NCBI GenBank assembly: GCA_017938215.1
Contig: JAGBBZ010000005.1
Span: forward strand, 1 to 59,786
Direction: 5' to 3'
DNA: 59,786 nucleotides
DNA from: Eubacterium sp.
GTDB taxonomy: Bacteria; Bacillota; Clostridia; Lachnospirales; Lachnospiraceae
Part shown: positions 8,796 to 16,406 of the stretch, in pieces
Position numbering within the stretch: position 1 is the first letter of the stretch
Layout of the letters: each line of letters starts with the position of its first letter
Notes under the pieces: model-generated
The model's input: the letters and a program-made list of their open reading frames with translations, nothing else
Told to the model about the DNA's origin: nothing
Database searches by the model: none
Made by a program: the position numbers and the translations under genes

Positions 8796-8879
8796 CATGT
8801 GAAGAAAAAAGGTGAAGATCCTGTATTTTATGAGGATGAAGTTGGTTTGACGGGAACGGTGTGGAAACGAGAAAAATAA
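8796..8879 (+). other. Coding-like in-frame extension after the TGA stop of BIG2 copy 2
   Basis: Immediately after TGA (8793-8795), the same frame continues as HVKKKGEDPVFYEDEVGLTG and a few more residues to a TAA at 8877-8879. The composition is protein-like. There is no separate ribosome site before the GTG at 8799. It may be a C-terminal tail lost by a nonsense change, a relic of another gene, or chance. Copy 1 ends at about the same place as copy 2, which argues against an essential tail. Confidence 0.3.
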
Positions 8880-8888
8880 GGAATGAAA

Positions 8889-8921
8889 AGTGCATTGTCC
8901 GAGTGTGGGCAATGCACTTTT
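8889..8921 (+). terminator. Intrinsic terminator after the BIG2 pair
   Basis: AGTGCATTGTCC (8889-8900) pairs with GGGCAATGCACT (8907-8918) with one imperfect pair, followed by a T run. Confidence 0.8.
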
Positions 8922-8940
8922 GTAAGAGGGGGAGCGATTC

Positions 8941-11900
8941 ATGTTAGATGAGAAAGAGATTCAAAAAAAGGCGGCGTTGCCGACTACATATCACAAAGGG
9001 AAGCGGTTGATGGAGCAGGATGCGGTGACGTATCTTGTCATGGAAAATATGTCTGGTGACGTGTATTCTTTGACGGGAAATGTAGAAGGAAGTTATGGGA
9101 ATGATTATGATACGTATATTACTGTAAAGACGATTGGAACTGTTCATAAAGTACAGATACAAGATGGCATGTGCGACTGTCCGGCATATAAAAAGTATGG
9201 CGGCTTTTGTAAGCATTTGGTGGCGACAGGCTTGGCTTTGAATAAGTGGGCGGACATCTATGAGGAAGATTTTTCGGTATTTTTAAATATTAGTAATCCG
9301 GGAGATGAGTATCTTTTTTTTGACGATTATGATGAGATAGGTTTGCTCGGTGACATGGACGAACCGAAAGAAGAGAAACTGCCATGGATGATGCCAGACT
9401 TCGCACCTTCGGTGGCGACAGCGTCGGGCAGATTATTTTCGAATATCACGATTCGCCCGGAAACGTCAGAAGAATTGACTGCTTTGATGCGGGATTTGAT
9501 GCAAAAGCAGCAAGATGAATTTTGCCAGGAAGTTTCTCAGGGGGATGTGAAGCTGGAAGTGACGTTGCACGTAAATCCATCAGCGCAGGAGCTCTCTCTT
9601 CGGGTGGGAAATGCGTCGTATTATGTGGTGAAAAATATAGAGACCTTTGTGGAACATGTGAAGCGTCGGGAGTTTGTTACCTATGGGAAGAAGTTGGCAT
9701 TTGTCCATACGCCGGAGGCGTTTGCGAAGGAAACGATCCCACTTTTGCAATTTCTACAACGATATGTGGATGGCGAAAATGGTTCCTCTGTGTTTTCTTA
9801 TGGAGATCGACGCTATATGAAGATGCAGCCACAGATGTGGGACACTTTGGCAGAGATTATGGAGGGGAAGACCATTTGGGTGGAAGGCTACGAATCAGAG
9901 AAGATGGAAGTGCCTGTGGTGCGCAAGGATCCATTATTCCCTGTGGAATTGAAGGAAGAGATGGATGGAACAAATAAGTGTACCTCCATTGTTTTTCCGG
10001 AAATCATGTTTTTTCCGGGTGTGGCGGGGTGCTATGTATGGTGGGAAAATTGTATCTATATTTGTTCTGAAAAATATGGAAAAAATATGAAAGAATTGCT
10101 TTGCCTGATGGCGTTAAATCGTCTGGAATCCAAGGACTACTTTTTCGGGCTTCATGCTTGGCGGGAGCAGCGAATGCTGAAAATGTACGAGGCGGATTAC
10201 TCGATGTTCTCGGTGACAGTTCTTCCGTTATTGGAACGCTACACCGACTTGCAAGTGGAAGGCGTGGATTTCTCAGAGTATGAACCGGAGGACGGAAAGT
10301 ACGAGGTGTACTTGGATGTGCGGGAGGATTCGATTGTCATCTGCGAGGCAAAGGGGATTTATGGAGATAACACGTACTGGCTGGACGAATTACCAAACAT
10401 TGCATTGAAACAGAACCGGGATTTTCGTGCGGAGTATGAAATACGGACGTTGGTGCAGGCGTATTTTCCAGAAAAATCAAGGGCATCTCACGCCTACGAG
10501 CTGCGAGGAGACGACGATCGTCTGGCAGAACTGGTGGAGCATGGTCTGGGGCAACTGGAGCTGGTGGCAGATGTGTATTTGTCCGAAAATATGAAGAAAA
10601 TTCGCATCGCAAAACCAATGCAGGTAACCACAGGTCTTTCCATCCAAGGAGATCTTCTCAATGTGACGTGGGATGTGGAGGGAATGTCCCAAAATGAATT
10701 GCATGATATCTTGGCTGCATATCGCCGGAAGAAGCGATATTATCGATTGAAGAGCGGTGAACTTTTGAATCTTCAAGAGGGTGGTATTCGTTCTCTGGCA
10801 GAGATGCAGGATGCGTTGCATCTGACGAAAGCCCAGCTACAAAAGGGTTCTACAGGTGTCGCATTGTACCGCGCCATGTATCTGGATGCGTTGATGCAGG
10901 ACAATGCAGATCGAATCCAGGTGGAACGGGATGCTAGTTTCTGTCAGCTTTTGGAACGGTTCGATGATGTGAAACGTCGTGAATACGAGGTGCCGGCCAG
11001 TGTGACGGCAGATCTTCGAGGGTATCAGAAAGCGGGGTACCAATGGGCCATGGCGCTTTCGGAACTTGGGTTTGGCGGAATTCTTGCAGACGATATGGGA
11101 TTGGGAAAAACCCTTCAGATGATTACCTATCTTTCTTCGACAAAGGGGACCACGCATCTTGTAGTGACACCGGCCTCTCTCGTGTATAATTGGGAGTCGG
11201 AGTTTCAAAAATTTGCGCCGGAGATGAAGGTTTGTCTGATGGTGGGGGCGGCAGAGGAACGGAAGGAATTGCTGGAGGCTTATGAGCACTATGATGTGGT
11301 GGTGACGTCCTACGACCTCTTGCGTCGGGATATCGAGCTTTATCAGGACAAATCCTTTGGGTGCCAGATCATCGATGAAGCGCAGTACATTAAAAATCAT
11401 AACACCCAGGCATCTAAGGCGGTGAAAAGCATAGATAGCCGGGTGCGTTTTGCACTGACGGGAACGCCCATTGAAAATCGCCTCAGTGAATTGTGGAGTA
11501 TCTTTGAATATCTTATGCCGGGGTATCTGTATAGTTATAAGAGTTTTAAGGATACTTTTGAAAGTTCCATCGTGGAAGGTGGCGAAGGTGACAGTGGTCA
11601 TGCATTGGAACAGTTGCACCGCATGATCGCACCATTTCTCCTTCGTCGTCTGAAAAAAGATGTGTTGAAGGAATTGCCGGATAAGGTGGAAGAAGTGAAG
11701 TACGCGAAGCTTGGGAAGGAGCAGGAGAAGCTGTACCAGGCAACGGAGAAAAATATCGTCACGAGTTTGCAAAAGAAATCCGGCAAGGAGTATCAGGAAA
11801 ATAAGTTGCAGATATTGGCGGAGCTCACAAAGTTGCGACAAATCTGCTGTGATCCGTCGCTATTGTACGATAATTACAAGGGCGATTCTGCCAAGTTAGA

Positions 11901-12396
11901 AACTTGCATGGAACTTCTTCACAGTGCGGTGGAGGGCGGCCATAAGGTGCTACTATTTTCTCAGTTTACTTCGATGCTGGAAGTGCTGAAAAAACGGCTG
12001 AAAGCCGAAGGGATTTCGTACTTTATGCTGACGGGAAGCACCAGTAAGCGGAAACGTCGCGACTTGGTGGAACGGTTCCAAAATGGCGAAGCAGATGTCT
12101 TTTTGATCTCGCTGAAAGCGGGGGGAACCGGGCTGAATCTCACGGCGGCAGACATCGTCATTCACTATGATCCATGGTGGAATGTGGCGGCCCAGAATCA
12201 GGCCACCGACCGTACCCACCGCATCGGGCAGGAAAACTCTGTGACGGTGATTCGTCTCATCGCCCGAGGAACCATCGAGGAGCGAATTTTGAAATTGCAA
12301 GAGAGGAAGCAGGATCTGGCGAACAAGGTGATTTCGGCGGAGGGCGTGTCAGTGGCGAGCCTGAGTCGGGAGGAGTTGTTGGGACTGTTTTCGTAA
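8941..12396 (+). CDS. SWIM zinc-finger SNF2-family DNA helicase/translocase
   Basis: The 1151-residue protein has an N-terminal SWIM zinc finger (CDCPAYKKYGGFCKH, about residues 78-92) and a long central region typical of bacterial SNF2 proteins. The C-terminal half is a complete Swi2/Snf2 ATPase: Walker A in ILADDMGLGKTLQM (about residue 714), DEAQ at about residue 810, the LTGTPIENRLSELWSIF motif III block, and the C-lobe motifs LISLKAGGTGLNL and QATDRTHRIGQ. It probably remodels protein-DNA or RNA polymerase complexes using ATP. The start at 8941 follows GAGGGGGAGCG. It sits after a terminator, with a small ArsC/Spx-like gene 14 bases downstream. Such SWIM-SNF2 proteins are common chromosomal genes in Clostridia and need not be part of a defence system. 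Confidence 0.92.
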   Translation: MLDEKEIQKKAALPTTYHKGKRLMEQDAVTYLVMENMSGDVYSLTGNVEGSYGNDYDTYITVKTIGTVHKVQIQDGMCDCPAYKKYGGFCKHLVATGLALNKWADIYEEDFSVFLNISNPGDEYLFFDDYDEIGLLGDMDEPKEEKLPWMMPDFAPSVATASGRLFSNITIRPETSEELTALMRDLMQKQQDEFCQEVSQGDVKLEVTLHVNPSAQELSLRVGNASYYVVKNIETFVEHVKRREFVTYGKKLAFVHTPEAFAKETIPLLQFLQRYVDGENGSSVFSYGDRRYMKMQPQMWDTLAEIMEGKTIWVEGYESEKMEVPVVRKDPLFPVELKEEMDGTNKCTSIVFPEIMFFPGVAGCYVWWENCIYICSEKYGKNMKELLCLMALNRLESKDYFFGLHAWREQRMLKMYEADYSMFSVTVLPLLERYTDLQVEGVDFSEYEPEDGKYEVYLDVREDSIVICEAKGIYGDNTYWLDELPNIALKQNRDFRAEYEIRTLVQAYFPEKSRASHAYELRGDDDRLAELVEHGLGQLELVADVYLSENMKKIRIAKPMQVTTGLSIQGDLLNVTWDVEGMSQNELHDILAAYRRKKRYYRLKSGELLNLQEGGIRSLAEMQDALHLTKAQLQKGSTGVALYRAMYLDALMQDNADRIQVERDASFCQLLERFDDVKRREYEVPASVTADLRGYQKAGYQWAMALSELGFGGILADDMGLGKTLQMITYLSSTKGTTHLVVTPASLVYNWESEFQKFAPEMKVCLMVGAAEERKELLEAYEHYDVVVTSYDLLRRDIELYQDKSFGCQIIDEAQYIKNHNTQASKAVKSIDSRVRFALTGTPIENRLSELWSIFEYLMPGYLYSYKSFKDTFESSIVEGGEGDSGHALEQLHRMIAPFLLRRLKKDVLKELPDKVEEVKYAKLGKEQEKLYQATEKNIVTSLQKKSGKEYQENKLQILAELTKLRQICCDPSLLYDNYKGDSAKLETCMELLHSAVEGGHKVLLFSQFTSMLEVLKKRLKAEGISYFMLTGSTSKRKRRDLVERFQNGEADVFLISLKAGGTGLNLTAADIVIHYDPWWNVAAQNQATDRTHRIGQENSVTVIRLIARGTIEERILKLQERKQDLANKVISAEGVSVASLSREELLGLFS

Positions 12397-12410
12397 GAAA
12401 GGATGAAAAT

Positions 12411-12752
12411 ATGAACATACAAATATTCGGAAAAAGCAAATGTTTTGACACAAAGAAAGCACAGCGATACTTTAAGGAGCGTGGTGTGAAGTTTCAGATG
12501 ATCGACTTGCCGACGAAGGGCTTTAGTAAAGGTGAGTTACGGAGTGTGGCACAGGCGGTGGGTGGCATGGAAAACCTGATTGATGAGAAGGCAAAAGATC
12601 AGGACACAGTGATGCTTATTAAGTACCTTGCCAGCGAGGACCGGGAGGAGAAAATCTTGGAGAATCCACAGATTTTGAAAACACCGGTGGTGAGAAATGG
12701 CAAGCAGGCGACCGTGGGTGTTAAGCCTGAGGTGTGGAAGAACTGGGAGTGA
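12411..12752 (+). CDS. ArsC/Spx-family thioredoxin-fold protein
   Basis: The 113-residue protein starts MNIQIFGKSKCFDTKKAQRYF and continues with LPTKGFSKGELRSVAQAVGG, ending in TPVVRNGKQATVGVKPEVWK. This matches the ArsC/Spx/YffB fold, with one N-terminal cysteine (CxxTKKA). The CXXC of Spx and the second cysteine pair of true arsenate reductases are missing, and no arsenic resistance genes surround it. It is therefore better called an arsenate reductase-family protein of unknown substrate. The ATG at 12411 follows AAAGGATG. It is probably cotranscribed with the helicase gene. Confidence 0.8.
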   Translation: MNIQIFGKSKCFDTKKAQRYFKERGVKFQMIDLPTKGFSKGELRSVAQAVGGMENLIDEKAKDQDTVMLIKYLASEDREEKILENPQILKTPVVRNGKQATVGVKPEVWKNWE

Positions 12753-12776
12753 GGTTCGAAATGAGGATGTGAGGAG

Positions 12777-12801
12777 AGAGGCGCAGGAAGCGTCTCTTTT
12801 T
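12777..12801 (+). terminator. Intrinsic terminator after the SNF2/ArsC-like operon
   Basis: AGAGGCGC (12777-12784) pairs with GCGTCTCT (12790-12797) with one G-T pair and a five-base loop. Five T residues follow. Confidence 0.7.
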
Positions 12802-12898
12802 GCTATTTACGAAAAACAAAAAAGAAAATTTGTTGTTGATTTGTCGTGATGAATATCGTAGAATTAAGTATAATAATTTATATTTTCTTTTCTGGATT

Positions 12899-12937
12899 TA
12901 TTAGCCAAAAAGTAAAAAAAAGAAAAAATGGCTAATA
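12899..12937. repeat. Perfect 9-bp inverted repeat with an A-rich loop
   Basis: TATTAGCCA (12899-12907) and TGGCTAATA (12929-12937) are perfect complements around a 21-base purine-rich loop. It lies in the AT-rich leader before the DUF4143 ATPase gene. It could be an operator or a leader hairpin; there is no T run. Confidence 0.5.
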
Positions 12938-12982
12938 GACCCGACGTGTTTTGTGCTCACTATGAAGGAAAGGATTGATAAA

Positions 12983-14176
12983 ATGAAACTAATTGAACGT
13001 AGATTCTATTTGGACAAGTTGATAAATGTAATGGGAACACCGGATATTAAAGTGATAACGGGTGTGAGACGTAGTGGGAAGTCCAAGCTACTAGAAGCAT
13101 TTGGAATGTATATAAAATCACAAAATTCAAATTGCAATATTATTCAAGTGAATTTTAATCTTCCTGAATTTGATGAGCTATTAACTTATCGAGCCTTGTA
13201 TGATTATGTTAATGCTCATTATATGGAGGGAAAGGAGAATTATGTATTCATTGATGAAGTACAGATGTGCAAAGGATTTGAGAAAGTTGTGAATGGTCTT
13301 CATGCAAGCGAGAAGTATGACATTTATATTACTGGATCCAATGCATTTCTCCTAAGTTCGGATTTGGCAACATTATTTACAGGACGTACTTTTGAAATAA
13401 AGATATATCCATTTTCTTTCAAAGAGTATATGGAATATTTCAATTTGCAAGACCAATACGAAGCTTTGGATAGATATGTAGTTGAAGGGGGAATGGCAGG
13501 ATCTTATTTATACAAAGACTATGAGTCCAAATATGATTATATTGCAGATGTGTTTCACACGTTAATCGTGAGAGATATTCGAAAAAAGTACCGAATAAGG
13601 AATATTCAGCTTATGGATCGGATTGTAGATTTCCTCATGGATAATGTGTCGAATCTATCATCTGCGCGCAATATCACAAATACATTGGGAAGTATGCATG
13701 AGAAAATACATCATACAACAGTTGGTTCCTATATGCAATATCTGTGCAATGCGTTTGCTTTTTACAAAATTAGAAGATATGATATTAAGGGAAAAAAGTA
13801 TTTATCCAGCAATGACAAGTACTATTTATGTGATCATACGTTTCGATATGCTATGCTTGGAACTAAGAATATGGATTATGGGCGAGTGCTAGAAAATATT
13901 GTTGCCATTGAATTGTTGAGAAGAGGATATGAAGTTTATGTGGGCATATTACACGAGAAGGAAATCGATTTTGTGGCTGTTAAGCGTAGTGAGAAATTGT
14001 ATGTTCAAGTGTCGGACAATATTAGTGATGAGAAGACTTTTGAAAGAGAAGTCACACCTCTATTACAAATCAGAGACGCTTATCCCAAGTTGATTCTTGC
14101 AAGGACAAGACATGATGAATATCTGCACGAGGGAGTAAGAATAATTGATATTGCTAATTGGTTGCTAAACAGATAA
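12983..14176 (+). CDS. AAA_14/DUF4143 family ATPase
   Basis: The 397-residue protein has Walker A in VITGVRRSGKSKLLEAF (about residues 22-38) and Walker B in YVFIDEVQMC (about residue 90). The family motif YPFSFKEYMEYF is near residue 150, and a C-terminal DUF4143 region ends with a PD-(D/E)XK-like segment (GRVLENIVAIELLRRGYEVYVG, then EIDFVAV). These two-domain ATPases are widespread in accessory regions and their substrate is unknown. ATG 12983 is preferred over the in-frame GTG 12953 and ATG 12962 because AAGGAAAGG ends nine bases before it. The gene is more AT-rich than its left neighbours, consistent with horizontal acquisition. Confidence 0.9.
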   Translation: MKLIERRFYLDKLINVMGTPDIKVITGVRRSGKSKLLEAFGMYIKSQNSNCNIIQVNFNLPEFDELLTYRALYDYVNAHYMEGKENYVFIDEVQMCKGFEKVVNGLHASEKYDIYITGSNAFLLSSDLATLFTGRTFEIKIYPFSFKEYMEYFNLQDQYEALDRYVVEGGMAGSYLYKDYESKYDYIADVFHTLIVRDIRKKYRIRNIQLMDRIVDFLMDNVSNLSSARNITNTLGSMHEKIHHTTVGSYMQYLCNAFAFYKIRRYDIKGKKYLSSNDKYYLCDHTFRYAMLGTKNMDYGRVLENIVAIELLRRGYEVYVGILHEKEIDFVAVKRSEKLYVQVSDNISDEKTFEREVTPLLQIRDAYPKLILARTRHDEYLHEGVRIIDIANWLLNR

Positions 14177-14212
14177 TCGGTGAAATTGAATTGAGCAAAG
14201 GAGCGGATGAAT

Positions 14213-14734
14213 ATGACAATGGAAAACAAAATCAAGTTTGACATCGGAGACATTACAAAGTTGGATGTGGACTGCATCGTCAATGCGGCGAACAGCAGTC
14301 TGCTTGGCGGTGGCGGCGTGGACGGCGCCATTCACCGGGCAGCAGGGCCGGAGCTTTTGGAAGAGTGCCGGACATTACACGGTTGTGACACGGGGGAAGC
14401 CAAGATTACCAAGGGATATCGGCTGAAGGCAAAGCACATCATCCATACGGTGGGACCGATTTATTCGGGAACTTCTACGGATGAGACGCAGTTGTATCAT
14501 TGCTACCATCGCTCGCTGGAGTTGGCGAAAGAAAATGACATTCATAGCATTGCTTTTCCAGCCATTTCTACGGGAGTGTATGGGTATCCGGCGGAGGAAG
14601 CGGCGAAAGTGGCGTTGCGTGCCATCTGTACATGGTTGCAGGAAAATGCAGAATATGAGATGGTGGTGACAATGTCTTGCTTTGATCAGCGGATGTATGA
14701 GTGCTATGAGAAAGTGCTTGGCATGGGTGAGTGA
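14213..14734 (+). CDS. Macrodomain protein, O-acetyl-ADP-ribose deacetylase type
   Basis: The 173-residue protein is a single macrodomain of the YmdB/MacroD type. It shows [23 protein letters not shown] (adenine and ribose binding and the catalytic loop), KHIIHTVGP, and [13 protein letters not shown] (phosphate-binding loop). Such enzymes hydrolyse O-acetyl-ADP-ribose or remove ADP-ribose from proteins. The start at 14213 is chosen because GGAG lies nine bases upstream; an ATG six bases earlier is too close to it. The stop codon sits only three bases before the first copy of a 44-bp hairpin repeat. It may belong with the flanking accessory genes, since macrodomains can counter ADP-ribosylating toxins, but no such toxin is visible nearby. 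Confidence 0.92.
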   Translation: MTMENKIKFDIGDITKLDVDCIVNAANSSLLGGGGVDGAIHRAAGPELLEECRTLHGCDTGEAKITKGYRLKAKHIIHTVGPIYSGTSTDETQLYHCYHRSLELAKENDIHSIAFPAISTGVYGYPAEEAAKVALRAICTWLQENAEYEMVVTMSCFDQRMYECYEKVLGMGE

Positions 14735-14736
14735 GG

Positions 14737-14780
14737 AAGATATTTCGGCAAAGATTAACCGAAATATCTTCTAGGAGAAA
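14737..14780. repeat. Hairpin repeat, copy 1, bordering the toxin-antitoxin cassette
   Basis: AAGATATTTCGG (14737-14748) and CCGAAATATCTT (14759-14770) form a perfect 12-bp stem with a ten-base loop. A related 44-bp sequence occurs at 15531-15574 in the same orientation. The two copies differ at five positions, all C/T or G/A transitions. The repeats bracket the toxin-antitoxin genes. Confidence 0.85.
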
Positions 14781-14794
14781 TGGATAGCATAATG

Positions 14795-14853
14795 AAAAAA
14801 CATCCTCAAGCGGCCAGCAATACGTTGAATGTACTGACTTACAGAGGATGTTT
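14795..14853 (-). terminator. Terminator of the toxin-antitoxin operon
   Basis: On the minus strand, AAACATCCTC and GAGGATGTTT (plus-strand 14844-14853 and 14798-14807) form a perfect ten-base stem with a 36-base loop. TTTTTT follows on that strand. It lies immediately after the toxin stop codon. Confidence 0.65.
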
Positions 14854-15186
14854 CTATACAAGAGGGAACCCCTGACGTAATATTGTAGTCCAGTTGCTTT
14901 TTTGAAAAAGGAATCGGACTATGGTTACTTGTTGTATTTCTTCTAAAATAACATAAAAAGCAAGATAGCCATTTACTACGATAAAACGAACGCCCCATGA
15001 TGCGAGAACTGGGTCGTCAACCAATCTATGCTTTTCAGGGAAATCCGCAAGGGAGTTGATTCTAAGTTCTGCTTCATCCAGCAGGTCATCAGCAGCTTTT
15101 GGGTTTTTTAAGACAAACTCAATATGATCTGAGGCATTTATCATATCTCGTTCAGCAGTAGCTGTGATGTGAATGCTGTAACTCAT
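14854..15186 (-). CDS. RelE/ParE-superfamily toxin
   Basis: The 110-residue protein has the RelE/ParE layout: an N-terminal strand (YSIHITATAERDM), two helices with FVLKNPKAADDLLDEAELRINSL, then DFPEKHRLVDDP and a C-terminal beta sheet (GVRFIVVNGYLAFYVILEE, QQVTIVRFLFQKSNW). The FPEKH...L and RFLFQKSNW segments are typical of the family. Its start codon overlaps the antitoxin stop by four bases, so the two are translationally coupled. The family includes mRNA interferases (RelE) and gyrase inhibitors (ParE); sequence inspection does not separate them here. Confidence 0.88.
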   Translation of the reverse strand: MSYSIHITATAERDMINASDHIEFVLKNPKAADDLLDEAELRINSLADFPEKHRLVDDPVLASWGVRFIVVNGYLAFYVILEEIQQVTIVRFLFQKSNWTTILRQGFPLV

Positions 15187-15446
15187 CGTTTGCGTTTGCT
15201 CCGAATGTCAGCCATTGCCTCAGAAAATGGGCGGGTGTTGTTATTTGCAATGTCGTCAAGACCTTCTTTTATTTGTCCATAAAGCTCAAAACAACTTGCC
15301 ATACGTTCATATGTTTCAATGCTCATGACTGCAAGATCGCCTTTACCGTTCTTGGTGATGAATACTGGTTCTGGATAGGTATGACAAAATGATGAAATTT
15401 CGTTGTAATTGTTTCGCAGTTCTGCGCTTGATCTAATGTTTGGCAT
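15183..15446 (-). CDS. Phd/YefM-family antitoxin
   Basis: The 87-residue protein begins MPNIRSSAELRNNYNEISSF, then VFITKNGKGDLAVMSIETYERM, the classical Phd/YefM DNA-binding fold. The C-terminus (GLDDIANNNTRPFSEAMADI) should wrap the toxin. ATG at 15446 is chosen because AGGAGG (plus coordinates 15455-15460) lies eight bases upstream. The order antitoxin-toxin with a four-base overlap, together with a consensus promoter, indicates an autoregulated type II module. Confidence 0.9.
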   Translation of the reverse strand: MPNIRSSAELRNNYNEISSFCHTYPEPVFITKNGKGDLAVMSIETYERMASCFELYGQIKEGLDDIANNNTRPFSEAMADIRSKRKR

Positions 15447-15473
15447 AAAGAACACCTCCTCTTATATGCAAAA

Positions 15474-15502
15474 ATTATACACGAATTTTGTTATATAGTC
15501 AA
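15474..15502 (-). promoter_or_regulatory. Promoter of the toxin-antitoxin operon
   Basis: On the minus strand TTGACT, a 17-nt spacer and TATAAT are seen (plus coordinates 15497-15502 and 15474-15479). The AT-rich surroundings are a likely site of repression by the Phd-type protein. Confidence 0.75.
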
Positions 15503-15530
15503 TGGTGACTGCGATGGAAGTGCGTTATGG

Positions 15531-15574
15531 AAGATATTTTGGTAAAAATTAACCGAAATATCTTTTAGAAGAAA
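15531..15574. repeat. Hairpin repeat, copy 2, bordering the toxin-antitoxin cassette
   Basis: AAGATATTTTGG (15531-15542) and CCGAAATATCTT (15553-15564) repeat the element at 14737-14780 in the same orientation. One G-T pair replaces a G-C pair in the stem. The 794-bp distance between copies encloses exactly the toxin-antitoxin operon with its promoter and terminator. Confidence 0.85.
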
Positions 15575-15583
15575 CCAACTATT

Positions 15584-15624
15584 ATACCACAAGTATAATT
15601 TACAGCCTAAATATTTTGTGGTAT
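15584..15624. repeat. 9-bp inverted repeat upstream of a small ORF
   Basis: ATACCACAA (15584-15592) and TTGTGGTAT (15616-15624) are perfect complements separated by 23 bases. Placed about 60 bases ahead of the 50-residue ORF, it may be an operator or leader hairpin. Confidence 0.5.
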
Positions 15625-15682
15625 GCTGACGATGTATTAAGAAGAAAAAGCGGAACAAAAAGGTTCCAGAAAGGAAAAAGAC

Positions 15683-15835
15683 ATGACAGCAATGAATCGT
15701 TTCAATCATCAAAATGTGAATAATTATACCGCGGCGCGTCTCGAATTACATGAGTTGGGCTTTGGTTTTGTACACTCATCTTTGGATAAGCAGAAACGAG
15801 GAAATTGTGTTTTAGATACCGAGAGCAGGAATTAG
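15683..15835 (+). CDS. Small 50-residue protein of unknown function
   Basis: ATG 15683 is preceded by AGAAAGGAAAAAG, a reasonable ribosome site, and is followed by 50 codons to TAG. The product starts MTAMNRFNHQNVNNYTAARL and contains LHELGFGFVHSSLDKQKRG. It has no signal peptide or membrane segment. A strong terminator follows 32 bases later, so the gene forms a complete transcription unit of its own. I do not recognise the family. The terminator and ribosome site are the main support. Confidence 0.5.
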   Translation: MTAMNRFNHQNVNNYTAARLELHELGFGFVHSSLDKQKRGNCVLDTESRN

Positions 15836-15867
15836 CTGCTGGGATAGATAATAAACATGTTTTGCGG

Positions 15868-15901
15868 ACCGCTTACCAAATGATGGGTAGGCGGTTTTTT
15901 T
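15868..15901 (+). terminator. Intrinsic terminator after the 50-residue ORF
   Basis: ACCGCTTACC (15868-15877) pairs with GGTAGGCGGT (15886-15895) with one G-T pair. A run of six to seven T residues follows. Confidence 0.8.
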
Positions 15902-16070
15902 GCTTTATAGGCAAGTTCGGCCTATAAAGCAAAAAACGCTCCGCTTAGGATGCGTACCTCGCGGAAAGGAAAGTAATTGCTTCGCAATTCCGCTCGGACG
16001 CGAAAGAGTCGCAAGCGACTCTTTGTTCTATCACAAGCCCGACAAACACCATCGTGCTTGCACAAAATGA
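15896..16070. repeat. Cluster of palindromic intergenic repeats
   Basis: This stretch contains no gene but four strong palindromes. A perfect 17-bp hairpin (TTTTTTGCTTTATAGGC at 15896-15912 against 15920-15936) is followed by AATTGC-TTC-GCAATT nested in a larger GCGGAA/TTCCGC fold (about 15953-16000). Next comes AAAGAGTCG-CAAG-CGACTCTTT (about 16004-16025). The end, CCATCGTGCTTGCACA (from 16050), recurs with one mismatch at 47430. It looks like a dispersed palindromic element. Confidence 0.7.
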
Positions 16071-16111
16071 TATTAGATTCTTACAGAAAATAGAGAGAAA
16101 GGAAGATAATT

Positions 16112-16387
16112 ATGCTGAAGGTAGAAGGAAAAGTAAAGGTTGCTATTCCGACCATTGACATGGTTAGAACTGGTCAGAATATCAATCAATTAAGACAAAA
16201 CGTAGGCATCTCGGTAAAAGAGTTACAGGATATATTTGGATTTACAACACCGCAGGCCATTTACAAGTGGCAGCACGGAACTGCGCTACCGACCATTGAC
16301 AATTTGGTTGTATTGGCTGCTATTTTAGGAGTAAAAGTCGATGATATTTTGGTTATGAAGGATTCGCAGACAGTAATGTCGGCATAA
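16112..16387 (+). CDS. XRE-family helix-turn-helix regulator
   Basis: The 91-residue protein contains MVRTGQNINQLRQNVGISVK, then the helix-turn-helix DIFGFTTPQAIYKWQHGTAL and a support helix DNLVVLAAILGVKVDDILV. The Q-x-IYKWQ recognition helix is typical of clostridial XRE proteins. The start at 16112 follows GAAAGGAAG. The metallophosphoesterase gene begins 19 bases after its stop, with an ATP-grasp gene overlapping that, so the regulator probably controls this three-gene operon. Confidence 0.88.
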   Translation: MLKVEGKVKVAIPTIDMVRTGQNINQLRQNVGISVKELQDIFGFTTPQAIYKWQHGTALPTIDNLVVLAAILGVKVDDILVMKDSQTVMSA

Positions 16388-16406
16388 AAATTGGAGGTGG
16401 TAGGCA

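Noticed and set aside
8793-8879. TGA recoding (selenocysteine or TGA as tryptophan)
   Set aside because: Other genes in the window end normally at TGA, no SECIS-like hairpin was seen next to the two cases, and simple nonsense changes explain them.
10837-11841. Long open frame on the minus strand inside the SNF2 gene
   Set aside because: It lies antisense to a strongly conserved ATPase domain and its translation is low-complexity His/Leu/Phe-rich sequence with no ribosome site.
12411-12752. Arsenate resistance gene
   Set aside because: Only one cysteine of the catalytic set is present and no other ars genes are nearby.
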